DNA from: an uncultured Bacteroidota bacterium
GTDB taxonomy: Bacteria > Bacteroidota > Bacteroidia > Chitinophagales > Chitinophagaceae
Reading direction: 5' to 3'
Length of the DNA: 64,000 nucleotides
Assembly: GCA_946479615.1 (NCBI GenBank)
Contig: CAMLGR010000001.1
Coordinates: 1-64,000 of the forward strand
Of this stretch, positions 1-9,558 are shown piece after piece. The translations under genes and the position numbers were made by a program. Each line of letters opens with the position of its first letter. Positions within the stretch are counted from its first letter, which is position 1. The notes under the pieces were generated by a model. The model worked only from the letters and a program-made list of their open reading frames with translations. It searched no databases and was not told the origin of the DNA.

Positions 1-6
1 AAAATA

Positions 7-1533
7 TCAATATCCAGGTGTTTGAGACAATCCTTTATCCAGCATATACTGTGGAACAGGATACAGCGACGGACCTGGCTGAGGTGTTTTACCCACTGTA
101 GCCAAACGTTGTGCCCATTTATTATGTCTCATGAGATCAATTCTTCTCTGGCCCTCAAAATATAATTCCCATCCTCTCTCTCTCAGAATGGCATCCCTGA
201 AACCATCTTTTGATGCAATATCAGCACCAGTAAGGTTAGGAATGTCAGCACGTGTACGAACGGTATTGATAAATCCCTGTGCTTCTACAGTTGGACCTGC
301 CTGCTCATTGATCGCTTCAGCGAGCATCAGCAATACATCTGCATAACGGCAAACAGGAATATCGTTTCCTGCATAGGCTGTTGGCGCATCATCAGGATAC
401 TTAGCGATAACAGGACCCCGCATTCCAGTGGCACGTGTCATAGAGTAACCAGCAGGATTACCTGAACTATTGACAGCATCATAATGATCGACCAGCAATG
501 CTCTTCTTTTATCCAATGGATCGAAAGAATCATAGAACTGCCATGTTGCAGTAAATGCACCGGGCCATGCCCATCCACCTAATCTTTTACCACCTGGAGA
601 AGTAATATTACCAGGATAGTCAGTTGGATAACAATAATAGCCCCATGCATTCATATTTGTTTTGCCATCACTACCATCAGCAGCAGGATCGCAAGTAACT
701 GCCCATATTGTTTCGTTATTTTTTTCTGATGCTTCTTTGAACAAGCTCGCATAATCAGGTACTACAGAATAACCCAATGGAATGATCTCTCTTCCCGTTG
801 CTTCTGCTTTTACCCAATCTTTTTCATTCATGTAAGTACGCATCAGGAAAGTTAATGCGCAACCTTTATTGAACTCTCCGTAATTAGCCGGCGTCTTTAA
901 CAGGTTATCTGCACCATAGCGGAGATCATCCGTCATTGTTTTTACATAGGCTGCTCTGTCAGGGCGGGCCATATTTGTTTCTGCTTCTTTATTACCAATC
1001 AAGGCCGGATCTGCGATATATGGAACAGGTCCATACATGGTAAGAAGATAGTACATGATGATAGCTCTTGCTACACGACATTGTGCAATGAATACTTTTT
1101 TGGTAGCATCCGAAATAGCATTTGATTTCTGTATATCATCCATGATCTTGGTGATCTTGGAGATAAATCTGACTTTCTCAATATGATTCCTGCCTGCACC
1201 AGCCGTTTTCATAAAATTGAAATCAGCTTTGCTGAACCCATCCCAAAATGTACCCCATTCAGGGAAATATGCCATGAGATCAGTTGGATAATCATTCAAA
1301 AAGATATTTGAATATTCCACTCCGAAAAATAAATTTCCGGTTACTCCGCCATCTGAGTATTGCCATTTTGAAGTAAACAGTTTGTAGACGCTGTTTGTCA
1401 ATAAAGCAAAGTCAGCTTCGGTCTTTGGGAAAGTGGTAGGATTTACCGTACCGGGGATCTTTACATCCAACCCCTTCTTGCAACTGGTTGTAAGCAGTAC
1501 AAGAGAAAGCAAGCATATCAGTATTCTTTTCAT
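7..1533 (-). CDS. SusD/RagB-family nutrient-binding outer-membrane lipoprotein
   Basis: This is the surface-exposed glycan-binding partner of a SusC transporter. The 508-residue protein opens with a lipoprotein signal whose lipobox LTTSC puts the acylated Cys near residue 18. The C-terminal part has the family hallmarks: VLLMLAEAINE (about 402-412), RERGWELYFEGQRR (about 450-463) and a terminal PVPQYMLDKG...PGY block. Length is normal for the family. It lies 21 bp after susC on the same strand, so the two should be cotranscribed. The ligand cannot be read from the sequence. Family assignment is very secure. Confidence 0.95.
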   Translation of the reverse strand: MKRILICLLSLVLLTTSCKKGLDVKIPGTVNPTTFPKTEADFALLTNSVYKLFTSKWQYSDGGVTGNLFFGVEYSNIFLNDYPTDLMAYFPEWGTFWDGFSKADFNFMKTAGAGRNHIEKVRFISKITKIMDDIQKSNAISDATKKVFIAQCRVARAIIMYYLLTMYGPVPYIADPALIGNKEAETNMARPDRAAYVKTMTDDLRYGADNLLKTPANYGEFNKGCALTFLMRTYMNEKDWVKAEATGREIIPLGYSVVPDYASLFKEASEKNNETIWAVTCDPAADGSDGKTNMNAWGYYCYPTDYPGNITSPGGKRLGGWAWPGAFTATWQFYDSFDPLDKRRALLVDHYDAVNSSGNPAGYSMTRATGMRGPVIAKYPDDAPTAYAGNDIPVCRYADVLLMLAEAINEQAGPTVEAQGFINTVRTRADIPNLTGADIASKDGFRDAILRERGWELYFEGQRRIDLMRHNKWAQRLATVGKTPQPGPSLYPVPQYMLDKGLSQTPGY

Positions 1534-1554
1534 ATAGCCTAAATTTTAATAGAG

Positions 1555-4500
1555 TTATAAATTAGCTTTTATACCCAATGAATAGGTCGTAGCCATTGGA
1601 TAAGGAGCAGGTCCTCCTTTTACTCCCTGTGCCTGTACCTCAGGATCGAATATTTTGTATTTAGTTATGATAAAAGGATTCTGCACATCTGCATATACAC
1701 GAAGTCCTTTGAATATTCTTGCTATCGGACGCTGATTAAAACTATATCCCAATGATATGTTCCTGCATCTGATAAAATCTGTTTTCTGAAGATCTACATC
1801 CAAACCAACAGGCAATCCTAATGCTCCCTGGTCGTAAGCTATCCCTGGAATGATGCCATTTGGATTGCTGGATGACCATACATCTTTTATTTCCTTGATA
1901 CCGCTTTGTGTACCAGCGATCAGGTTGTTGGGATTGGCCCATGATCTGAGCGCGTTGTTACCCCAACCGCCGATCTGTCCATAAAAGAAGAAACCAAAAT
2001 CAAATTGTTTATAGGTAAATGTGTTACCCAATCCTACTGTCAATGTAGGTGCTGTATTATAACGTACGATATCTCCGACATTGATTACTTTATCACCATT
2101 TATATCTACGATCTTAGGATTTCCGGGGAGTCTTGCCCTTGCTGGCAGAGCCGCCTGTGAAGGAGAAAGCACCTCGCCTGCTTTTAAAATTCCTTCGGTA
2201 CGAAAGACATAGGTTGAGTTAACCGGGTCGTCTACTTTTGCACCTTGTGTAAGTGTTTCAAATTCGAATCTTTCTTTATACTTATATGAAACATGCGAAA
2301 GGTTGAAAATAGTGTTCCATTTGAAATCTTTTGATTTCACATTTGCGGTGTTTACACCAAACTCCCAACCACTTCTTATGCGATGTCCACCATTAACAGG
2401 GGCTGAACCCAGAAAGCTTAATGGAGCTGTAGTGGTATTAGCCAATAACCTGGTAATATCATCCTGGAACACATCTACCGAACCACTTACCCTGTCATTC
2501 AGAACACTGAAATCTAAACCGACATTTTTATTGATCGTTTTTGGCCATTGGAGGTTAGGATAATCCAATTGGGATAAGGTATAAGGTATTACCTGAGTAG
2601 CACCGCTATTGAAACTGATCAGTGAATTGTCCGGGCTATAAGCTGCATAAGCATAACCGGATGCTTCTCCCGTGATACCGATACTACCTCTAAGCTTTAA
2701 TAAATTTATAAAATGTACATTCCGCAGGAAAGATTCGTTAGAAACTTTCCATGCTACTGAAGCAGATGGGAAGAAGGCATATTTATTTTGTGGGAAAAAT
2801 TGACTGAATCCATCGTCACGTGCAGTCAGTTGCACCACATACTTGTCAAGCAAATCAACAGATGCTCTTGCCCAATAAGAACGTTTTTTATCATAGCCTC
2901 TGTAAGAATTTACTGTAATGGTACCGGTACCTGCAAAAAGGTTGTCGGTACCAATTCCATCCAACATATCTGCGCTGGCAGCGCCAAATCCAACGGAATT
3001 GTTCTGGTATTCACCCACACCAGCTACAGCATCAAGATTCAGTTTGTCGTGGAAGAAATGTTTTTTATACATCAAAGTTGCTTCCATGGTCTTTAACTGA
3101 CGCGTAGCCTGGTTCAATGAACCTCTTGACCTGTATAACTGGAAGTAAAAAGTAGTTGATGGTACAAAGAAATCACGGGTTGAATTTTCATAATTATTAC
3201 CATACAACACTCTTGCTTTTAATTCATCACCCAATATTTTGAAATCAAGTGACACCGTTGTATTCAATGAACTAAAATCTGTATGATCTTTAATATTCAA
3301 TAATGAAACAGGATTACCAGTAATCTGAAACAAAGAATATTTTCCATTCGCATCATATACCGGTACGTATCTTGGATAAGCAATGGCAGCCTGCAAAGCA
3401 CCAAATGCCTGCGATCCTGCTCCACCCTGCCATCCGGCAGTTGAATTCTGGAAAGCCGCTCTTGAACCACTTACATTTATATTAAATGATAACCATTTTG
3501 TAAAATTGAAAGTAGTATTGATACGTCCTGTATACCTTTTCATACCGGATTTACGCATCGTTCCTTCCTGGTTGAAGAAACCACCGGAAGCAAAGTATAC
3601 CATCTTATCATTGCCACCTGTAACGCTCAGATTATGATTATCTACCGCACCATCTCTCAATACTAACCCAAGCCAGTCTGTTCCTTCTCCTGCATTTTGT
3701 ATATCTGTCTGGCTGAATTTAGGAGTGAATGTTCCCACTGGGTTTGGACCATAGGGAGCTCTTGTGCCATCAAAAAGATATTTATCCAGTGTAAGCTGGT
3801 TATAATAGCTCATATACTCACTCGCAGTCAATGGTTCAAGATATTTTTGATTCTTGACTATAGAATGACTACCATCGTAATTGACATTCGGCTTTCCGGA
3901 TCTTCCTTTTTTTGTTGTAATGATAACAACACCATTCGATGCATTTACACCATAGATAGAGGCACTTGCATCTTTCAGGAATTCCATTGATTCAATATCA
4001 TCAGGATTGATACCGGCAAAACCCCCTCTTTTTACGCCATCTAGTTCTGTGGCAATGCCGCCATTACCGGGTTCAAGCGGTGTATAAGGCATTTGAATAC
4101 CGTCCACAATAATCAATGGATTACCCCTTCCGCGAATCGATATTGTAATATTACCCCCAGGTTCAGCACTGCGTTGAACAGCCTGTACACCAGCTGCACG
4201 TCCAAATACTAATTGCGCGATAGAGCTATTAGCTGCCTGTGGCACATCTTTGGGATCGATCTTCGCAATAGATGTAGTAATATTCTTTTTAGCCATTGTA
4301 CCATAACCTACTACCACCACTTCATCCATACTACGAAGCAACGGACTCATAGATATATCGAGTAGGTTGCCAGGACCTACACGTTCCTCAGCTTGTTTAA
4401 ATTCTGCAGAACTGAATACAAGTATATCACCCGCAGAGGCCTGAATCTGGTAATTTCCATTTTCATCGGTCTTTGTTCCAACGCCCGGTTTGCCTTTTAT

Positions 4501-4665
4501 GGTAATAGAAACATCAGATACAATGCTTCCATTATCATTTTTGACCCTGCCAGAAATTGTTTTGGTTTGTGCCAATGCACAAAAAGGTAAAAGAAACAGT
4601 AAAGAAAAAATCAGAAGTTTTGAGCAGGCCATTAACCACCATTTTCTTATGGCATAATTTCCCAT
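1555..4665 (-). CDS. SusC/RagA-family TonB-linked outer-membrane transporter
   Basis: A TonB-dependent outer-membrane channel of 1036 residues that imports oligosaccharides captured by its SusD partner. Order of parts: signal peptide ending at CALAQ (about residue 33), a carboxypeptidase-regulatory-like beta-sandwich (about 37-110, starting TISGRVKNDNG), a plug domain with VVVVGYGT and the SusC signature LKDASASIYG...GVVIITTKKG (about 230-252), then the beta-barrel. The start at 4665 gives a charged n-region; an internal ATG at 4632 would also leave a complete signal peptide. A candidate promoter and operator lie just upstream (4712-4777). It is followed directly by susD. Confidence 0.95.
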   Translation of the reverse strand: MGNYAIRKWWLMACSKLLIFSLLFLLPFCALAQTKTISGRVKNDNGSIVSDVSITIKGKPGVGTKTDENGNYQIQASAGDILVFSSAEFKQAEERVGPGNLLDISMSPLLRSMDEVVVVGYGTMAKKNITTSIAKIDPKDVPQAANSSIAQLVFGRAAGVQAVQRSAEPGGNITISIRGRGNPLIIVDGIQMPYTPLEPGNGGIATELDGVKRGGFAGINPDDIESMEFLKDASASIYGVNASNGVVIITTKKGRSGKPNVNYDGSHSIVKNQKYLEPLTASEYMSYYNQLTLDKYLFDGTRAPYGPNPVGTFTPKFSQTDIQNAGEGTDWLGLVLRDGAVDNHNLSVTGGNDKMVYFASGGFFNQEGTMRKSGMKRYTGRINTTFNFTKWLSFNINVSGSRAAFQNSTAGWQGGAGSQAFGALQAAIAYPRYVPVYDANGKYSLFQITGNPVSLLNIKDHTDFSSLNTTVSLDFKILGDELKARVLYGNNYENSTRDFFVPSTTFYFQLYRSRGSLNQATRQLKTMEATLMYKKHFFHDKLNLDAVAGVGEYQNNSVGFGAASADMLDGIGTDNLFAGTGTITVNSYRGYDKKRSYWARASVDLLDKYVVQLTARDDGFSQFFPQNKYAFFPSASVAWKVSNESFLRNVHFINLLKLRGSIGITGEASGYAYAAYSPDNSLISFNSGATQVIPYTLSQLDYPNLQWPKTINKNVGLDFSVLNDRVSGSVDVFQDDITRLLANTTTAPLSFLGSAPVNGGHRIRSGWEFGVNTANVKSKDFKWNTIFNLSHVSYKYKERFEFETLTQGAKVDDPVNSTYVFRTEGILKAGEVLSPSQAALPARARLPGNPKIVDINGDKVINVGDIVRYNTAPTLTVGLGNTFTYKQFDFGFFFYGQIGGWGNNALRSWANPNNLIAGTQSGIKEIKDVWSSSNPNGIIPGIAYDQGALGLPVGLDVDLQKTDFIRCRNISLGYSFNQRPIARIFKGLRVYADVQNPFIITKYKIFDPEVQAQGVKGGPAPYPMATTYSLGIKANL

Positions 4666-4711
4666 ACGGCAAGTTTTAGTTTTGTATAAAAAATAATTAG
4701 AAACCCTTATT

Positions 4712-4719
4712 CAAATTTA
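4712..4719 (-). promoter_or_regulatory. Candidate -7 promoter box for susC-susD
   Basis: On the minus strand this reads TAAATTTG, an exact match to the Bacteroidota -7 consensus TAnnTTTG, 46 bp upstream of the susC start codon. No convincing -33 TTG is seen, which fits an activator-dependent promoter. Assignment rests on one short motif. Confidence 0.45.
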
Positions 4720-4755
4720 TCGACGACTTTTATTTTAATTAATGGATGATTCTTG

Positions 4756-4777
4756 GGATTCCATGGACTATTTTACG
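4756..4777 (-). promoter_or_regulatory. Candidate AraC-regulator operator upstream of susC
   Basis: The plus strand contains GGATT, two bases, then ATGGACTATTT, one base, ACG. The same arrangement recurs at 8192-8213 upstream of the DUF5107 gene, with 24 of 31 aligned bases identical over the extended block. The element begins 37 bp upstream of the -7 box at 4712-4719, a position suited to an activator. It overlaps the stop codon of the DUF5107 gene. Binding by the AraC protein encoded at 8230 is inferred. Confidence 0.45.
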
Positions 4778-7700
4778 GTGTAATCGTGAAAGAGTAAGAA
4801 AGCATTTTTTTATGAACGAATGCTCCTACATGATTTAAATCAAGTTCTATTACCTTGACAAAATCACTCTCTGCCTTTGCAAGGTTACCATTGCCCAATC
4901 CAAAATGTCCAAGGCCCATGAGATACAAACAATGTATTTTATTCCGGAGGTCAAGGTTAGCATCGAAGACTAATAAATCAGGAAGTGAAACAGCGAAATA
5001 ATCTATACGAATAGTATCATCCAAATGCTTTCTGCCAAAATCTATTAATCCGTTGAATATCTTATTAGCCTTTTCCTTTTCTCCCAGTTTCAACCAGGCC
5101 AGACCCTGGTAAAATATCTTATCCGGTTGAGGATCATTATAAAATATAGCCTGCACAGGTTCGCTGATCCCTTTTGTTGCCAGCGTAAAAAATTCATTGG
5201 CAATATCCTGCTGATCCAGTTGCTCATAGGCTAATCCTTTTAAATAAAGAATATCATTTTCCTGCGCACCATATAATTTTCCTTCTCCAAGATTGTCGGG
5301 ATAACTCTTTAGCTGTGACAACAGTTCGATACATTGATGATAATCTCCTTTTTCCAAAGCCTGTTTTGCCAGTTCAATATGGCAGGTAAGATATTGTCCC
5401 ACCACTTTTCCTTCTCCGCCTTCCCATGGATGAAATTTATAAGCAGCAATAAGATCCCTGGCTGTTTGATATTGTTCAAGATGATTGTAGAGCGCGATCC
5501 TTTCCAAATAAAGATCATCACGTGATTCTACCAGGTCGATATGGCTTTCAAGCAATGCCAATCTTTGTTTATGCGGTGTATTCAATTTCTTGTACAAATG
5601 GTCCAACTCCATCAATATCCTGGCGTCTTTTGTATCAAGGGAAAAAGCTCTTGACAATAACACCAACGCTTTAGCCGGATCATTTAATTTGTTACAATAT
5701 GCCAAAGAAAGATTACGTAATACAGTGGGAAACTGATCATTGATCCTGACCGACTGCTCCCAATTAATTATAGCATCATCATATTGACGTTTGTCGTACC
5801 AGAAGTTACCTAAGTAGTAAGGCGCTTTTGCATCTTTAGGATTCATTTTTTTGGCATTCTCCAACACCGGTACGTCCTCAATACGATTCGGAAAACAAAA
5901 ATCAGGATTAGCTACTGCTGCTTTTACGAAGTAATCCAATGCCACTTTATCTTTTTTCTGTTGAGCTGCAAACCATCCCAGATAGTAATAAACCATAGGA
6001 TATACTTCCACGGCCTCTTCAACCTGTAAATTCAACAACGCTGTTGCTTCTTCGTAAAAACCTGCATGCGCATAATCAAACGCATATTCTATATAATTAT
6101 GTACCCAACCGCGGCTGATCTTTTTCAGTTGTTGTAATGCATTTTTACCCGCTGCATTTTCTTTCAAAAGCAGATATTTTTCAAACAGGCATCCGAAATT
6201 GAAAGGATCGATATTTAATGAATCTTCAACCAGGTCCAATGCTTTTTTGTTTTGTCCTGTTTTTCTAAGCAACACCACTTTCAAATGACGTGCCGTATGA
6301 CTATTATAATTTCTTACCAATGATTTCTCTATCAGTTCCAAGGCAGATTCTTGCTCATTTTTTATAGCTGCGATGCGCGCGAGGTTCAAAAAACCTGCAT
6401 GCTGCCAGGCATCACTCCAAACACTTTTGTAAAACGCATCGTAAGCTTCATTATTCTTTCCCTGCATTTTCAATGTCCAACCCAGGTTATAATACGCTTC
6501 TCCATCATATGGATTAGGATTACGTTGTGAAAGAGTAGCAATTGCCTGCCTGAAATAAGGTTCTGCTTTCTGAAACTTTCCTCTGCGTAAATACCAAAGG
6601 CCTAATGCATTGTTATTCCTTATATCCTTACTATCCCTGCGCAAAGCTTCTTCATAATAATCTGCCGCTACAAAAGTGGCGTGTCTGTATTGCTCCAGGT
6701 GCAAACCAGTCAGAAATAATTGTTCATTGTTTTCAACATCTTTGGGACTTTTTGCTGCTTCGGCAGGAGATGGAATGTCCTGTTTACCAGGCTTTTCCTC
6801 CTGATAACTTACTATCGTTTTACCTGAAAGCAGATCGGTAACAGATAATAATATTGTAGATGGATCTACTTCTTTATCAAAAACCACTTGTTTAATATAC
6901 GTTGCAGCAGGAGAAACAGTCGCCACTTCCGTGAAGATGTTCTTCCCATTTTCCTGTAATTCTATTTGTATCTTCGCATAGAATGAAGTGGTATATAATT
7001 TAATCTCCGCTGTGTTACCGCCAAATTCAATATTAACCACTCCTTCTTTCGTTGCATTCTTCACTATGCCTACTTCGCTGTAAGGCATAAAATATTGCAC
7101 GAAAGTTTTTTCTTCAAAAGGTTGCAGCCAGGAAAAATCAGGTTGATTGTCTGTAAACATACCTGTCATCAATTCTATATAGGGCCCGTCTTCATCAGTG
7201 AGGTTTTTATCCCATGCCTGTCCGAACTCGCCATGTCCCCATGTCCATTGTTTTTTACCGGGTGAAGTATGATGATCGGCAACATGTAATAATCCTCCTT
7301 GCGAATCATGTTCATATCCACCGATAAAATCATATTTTGATTTTATCGCCATATAAGAAGTAGGTACCGGGATATTTTTATATTTAGAAATATCCGTACC
7401 AGGTGCATAATCTACTTTATAGTAAACTCCTTTAGCAATGGGGAAAGAAGAAACATCACGTTTACCATGATCAAATACTGCGTATACATCAGGCGGAAAA
7501 ACAGATTGATAATGATCGTTTACTTTCACAGCAGGATTCGCCCACCACAAAAATGTTTGTGGAAAAGGAGTTCTGTTATATAATCTTCCTTTGATCTCGA
7601 TATAAGCTTTGTCAGGATAAATTGTAAACCCCGCCATGCCTTTCGTACGGAACATTCTTTCTACTTCATTCACCCAAACCGTTTTACTTCCATCAGCATT

Positions 7701-8114
7701 TTCTTTGATAGTGTAATCAACCGGTTCAAAAGTTGAAGGTCGATGGTGTTGGGGCCAATTGAATTCTATTCCTCCTGAGATCCATGGACCAGTTAAACCC
7801 ACGAGTGCAGGTTTGATAACCTGGTTATAATAAATGAAATGCCGTTCTTTTATTTTATCATAAGCCATTTGTATTCTGCCACCCAGTTCCGGCAATATCA
7901 TTACTTTGATATACTGGTTTTCTATAAAAACAGCTTTGTATTCTTTATCTTTCCTCTCGTCGTATATTTTTTCGATGACCGCGTGCGGGTATACCACTCC
8001 ACTGCTACCCTGGTACACTCTCTTTTCAAGGAACATCGGATTTTTTTCTGGTGTTCCGACGTTGTAGGTTGGAATATTAATACTTTCTTCCCATACTTTT
8101 ACTCCATGATTCAT
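4773..8114 (-). CDS. DUF5107 domain protein with long TPR region
   Basis: A 1113-residue protein of unknown biochemical function. The N-terminal part (about 30-350) is the DUF5107 domain, rich in aromatic motifs such as GGRIQMAYDKI, GGIEFNWPQHHRP and WTWGHGEFGQAWD, which resembles a mutarotase-like beta-sandwich that handles sugars. From about residue 460 onward the sequence is a series of TPR helices (for example YRHATFVAADYYEEALRRD, NNALGLWYLRRGKFQKAEPYFRQA). No signal peptide is visible, so it may be cytoplasmic. The gene sits between susC and a divergent AraC regulator and carries the same upstream element as susC, so it probably belongs to the same regulon. A role in glycan or glycoside metabolism is inferred. 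Confidence 0.85.
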   Translation of the reverse strand: MNHGVKVWEESINIPTYNVGTPEKNPMFLEKRVYQGSSGVVYPHAVIEKIYDERKDKEYKAVFIENQYIKVMILPELGGRIQMAYDKIKERHFIYYNQVIKPALVGLTGPWISGGIEFNWPQHHRPSTFEPVDYTIKENADGSKTVWVNEVERMFRTKGMAGFTIYPDKAYIEIKGRLYNRTPFPQTFLWWANPAVKVNDHYQSVFPPDVYAVFDHGKRDVSSFPIAKGVYYKVDYAPGTDISKYKNIPVPTSYMAIKSKYDFIGGYEHDSQGGLLHVADHHTSPGKKQWTWGHGEFGQAWDKNLTDEDGPYIELMTGMFTDNQPDFSWLQPFEEKTFVQYFMPYSEVGIVKNATKEGVVNIEFGGNTAEIKLYTTSFYAKIQIELQENGKNIFTEVATVSPAATYIKQVVFDKEVDPSTILLSVTDLLSGKTIVSYQEEKPGKQDIPSPAEAAKSPKDVENNEQLFLTGLHLEQYRHATFVAADYYEEALRRDSKDIRNNNALGLWYLRRGKFQKAEPYFRQAIATLSQRNPNPYDGEAYYNLGWTLKMQGKNNEAYDAFYKSVWSDAWQHAGFLNLARIAAIKNEQESALELIEKSLVRNYNSHTARHLKVVLLRKTGQNKKALDLVEDSLNIDPFNFGCLFEKYLLLKENAAGKNALQQLKKISRGWVHNYIEYAFDYAHAGFYEEATALLNLQVEEAVEVYPMVYYYLGWFAAQQKKDKVALDYFVKAAVANPDFCFPNRIEDVPVLENAKKMNPKDAKAPYYLGNFWYDKRQYDDAIINWEQSVRINDQFPTVLRNLSLAYCNKLNDPAKALVLLSRAFSLDTKDARILMELDHLYKKLNTPHKQRLALLESHIDLVESRDDLYLERIALYNHLEQYQTARDLIAAYKFHPWEGGEGKVVGQYLTCHIELAKQALEKGDYHQCIELLSQLKSYPDNLGEGKLYGAQENDILYLKGLAYEQLDQQDIANEFFTLATKGISEPVQAIFYNDPQPDKIFYQGLAWLKLGEKEKANKIFNGLIDFGRKHLDDTIRIDYFAVSLPDLLVFDANLDLRNKIHCLYLMGLGHFGLGNGNLAKAESDFVKVIELDLNHVGAFVHKKMLSYSFTITP

Positions 8115-8148
8115 ATGCCAGACTTCGTTTGGTTAAAATAATTACTAT

Positions 8149-8156
8149 CAAAGTAA
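8149..8156 (-). promoter_or_regulatory. Candidate -7-like box for the DUF5107 gene
   Basis: The minus strand reads TTACTTTG, one mismatch from TAnnTTTG, 34 bp upstream of the DUF5107 start. It matters mainly because the shared operator-like element begins 36 bp further upstream, almost the same spacing (37 bp) as at susC. Confidence 0.3.
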
Positions 8157-8191
8157 AGCTTGTTAAAACAGGGAAAGATGGAGTAATTATT

Positions 8192-8213
8192 GGATTTGAT
8201 GGACTATTTCACG
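8192..8213 (-). promoter_or_regulatory. Candidate AraC-regulator operator in the DUF5107/araC divergent region
   Basis: Second copy of the GGATT-N2-ATGGACTATTT-N-ACG element (see 4756-4777). It lies between the start codons of the DUF5107 gene (8114, minus) and the AraC-type regulator (8230, plus), so it could serve both activation and autoregulation. Evidence is sequence similarity and matching promoter spacing only. Confidence 0.45.
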
Positions 8214-8229
8214 ATTAAATCAAAAAGCT

Positions 8230-9129
8230 ATGACCTTGCACGATATAACCAAGAAAAAAGAGGGCTTCCAAGGACAAAAAGCAGTGGTGGTACCCCGCAA
8301 AATTCTTTCGGAAAGGTGTGTCCGGAACGAGATTATCAACAACCTTTATGTAACAGATATCGGGTATTATCCCAAAGCAAAATATCATTACCGCGAGCGC
8401 TCGCATGGCGCCGACCAGCATATTCTTATTTACTGTCGGGAAGGCTCCGGAAGTGTAACAATTAAAAAAAAGAAGCTATTGATAGAACCCGGTGATTTTT
8501 TTATCATTCCTGCAAAAACAGGGCACACTTATATGGCGGATGAGCAAAACCCATGGACTATTTACTGGATTCATTTTACCGGTGCCATTTCAAAACAGAT
8601 CGTATCGGAAATCGAAAGAAACCTGGGACAGAATAAAGGATTTATAAAACATAGTGAAAAGTCTATTGCCCTATTCAACGAGATATATACACAACTGGAA
8701 AGAGGATATAGTAATGACAACCTGATGTATTCCAACATGTGTCTCTGGCATTATCTGACCACATTCCTTTTCAATGATAAATACGATACTTCAGGTCAGC
8801 TTAATTATAAGGATGAGATCAATGCAGCTATTGACTACCTGCAGAAAAACATCCAATATACATTGACACTGGAAGAAATCGCTGATTCGGCAAACCTCTC
8901 CCCCTCTCATTTTTCTTTTTTGTTTAAAAAGAAAACTGGTTTTACACCAATTGAATATTTTAATCATCTGAAAGTACAGGAGGCTTGCCAGTATCTTTTA
9001 TTTACTAACCTGCGCATAAAAGAAATAGCATCTGAATTAGGAATAGAAGATCCTTATTACTTCTCGCGGATGTTTACTAAGGTAATGGGTATGCCACCAA
9101 ATAGTTACAGGGAAAAAAGAATTCATTGA
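8230..9129 (+). CDS. AraC-family transcriptional regulator with cupin sensor domain
   Basis: A 299-residue one-component regulator. The N-terminal half (about 40-150) is an AraC-type cupin ligand pocket, with HILIYCREGSGSV, EPGDFFIIPAKTGHTY and PWTIYWIHFTG. The C-terminal half (about 195-297) has the two helix-turn-helix motifs: TLEEIADSANLSPSHFSFLF and IKEIASELGIEDPYYFSRMF. It is divergent from the DUF5107-susC-susD series and probably activates it in response to a sugar. The ATG at 8230 gives a normal-length protein. Its stop codon lies a few bases from the broken end of an integrase remnant on the opposite strand. Confidence 0.92.
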   Translation: MTLHDITKKKEGFQGQKAVVVPRKILSERCVRNEIINNLYVTDIGYYPKAKYHYRERSHGADQHILIYCREGSGSVTIKKKKLLIEPGDFFIIPAKTGHTYMADEQNPWTIYWIHFTGAISKQIVSEIERNLGQNKGFIKHSEKSIALFNEIYTQLERGYSNDNLMYSNMCLWHYLTTFLFNDKYDTSGQLNYKDEINAAIDYLQKNIQYTLTLEEIADSANLSPSHFSFLFKKKTGFTPIEYFNHLKVQEACQYLLFTNLRIKEIASELGIEDPYYFSRMFTKVMGMPPNSYREKRIH

Positions 9130-9132
9130 TCT

Positions 9133-9417
9133 ATCTTTGACACTCAACTTCTGTAAACTGAAATTCTTAACCTTGTATTCAGCTTCAAGAAATTCCTGCA
9201 TATAAAGTATGCCTCGATTGTACTTATTATAGGTTGGTCGGACTATTTCAGCCTCAATACGTTTCAGAATGGCTTTATTACCTTCCTTCAAATAATCAAT
9301 TAGCAAGGTGGGCTTATCTTCTTTTCCTTTGATCTTATCTATTAATTCCCCAATAGTAAAAGCTTCCCTGGAAAATCTCATCTCATCAAAGCTGTTATTA
9401 GTACTTTGCAGGATCAT
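9133..9417 (-). pseudogene. Truncated tyrosine recombinase (phage-type integrase) remnant
   Basis: The minus strand encodes about 95 residues resembling the SAM-like core-binding domain of Bacteroidota tyrosine recombinases: FTIGELIDKIKGK, LLIDYLKEGNKAI, RPTYNKYNRGILYMQEFL and EYKVKNFSLQKL match in order. Similarity stops near 9133, beside the araC stop codon; beyond this the frame merely reads araC backwards. The catalytic domain with its Arg-His-Arg-Tyr residues is absent. Upstream of 9417 the frame hits a stop, while another frame continues with plausible arm-domain sequence (KQKCAYLKSSLLEL), suggesting a frameshift. It lies on the 3' side of tRNA-Cys, the classic position of an island integrase. 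Clearly non-functional; family call is by eye. Confidence 0.65.
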
Positions 9418-9493
9418 TGCAAGATTTTGATTCAGAGTTCCAGCAAACTAGACTTCAAGTATGCGCATTTCTGCTTGGATATGCGGGTCTTCT

Positions 9494-9540
9494 GAAATGC
9501 AAAAACCTGCTAATTATCAATTAGCAGGTTTTTGCATTTC
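9494..9540 (-). terminator. Perfect 22-bp hairpin downstream of tRNA-Cys
   Basis: Two perfect 22-base inverted arms (starting GAAATGCAAAAACC) are separated by a 3-base loop. The arms contain an A5/T5 tract. It begins 18 bp beyond the 3' end of tRNA-Cys and most likely terminates that transcript, possibly in both directions. Confidence 0.75.
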
Positions 9541-9558
9541 GTTGCATCGATATCCAGA

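Noticed and set aside
8551..8565. CCATGGACTATTT inside the AraC gene as a third operator
   Set aside because: It encodes the conserved PWTIYWI segment of the cupin domain, so coding constraint explains it; it is only mentioned as a possible extra core.
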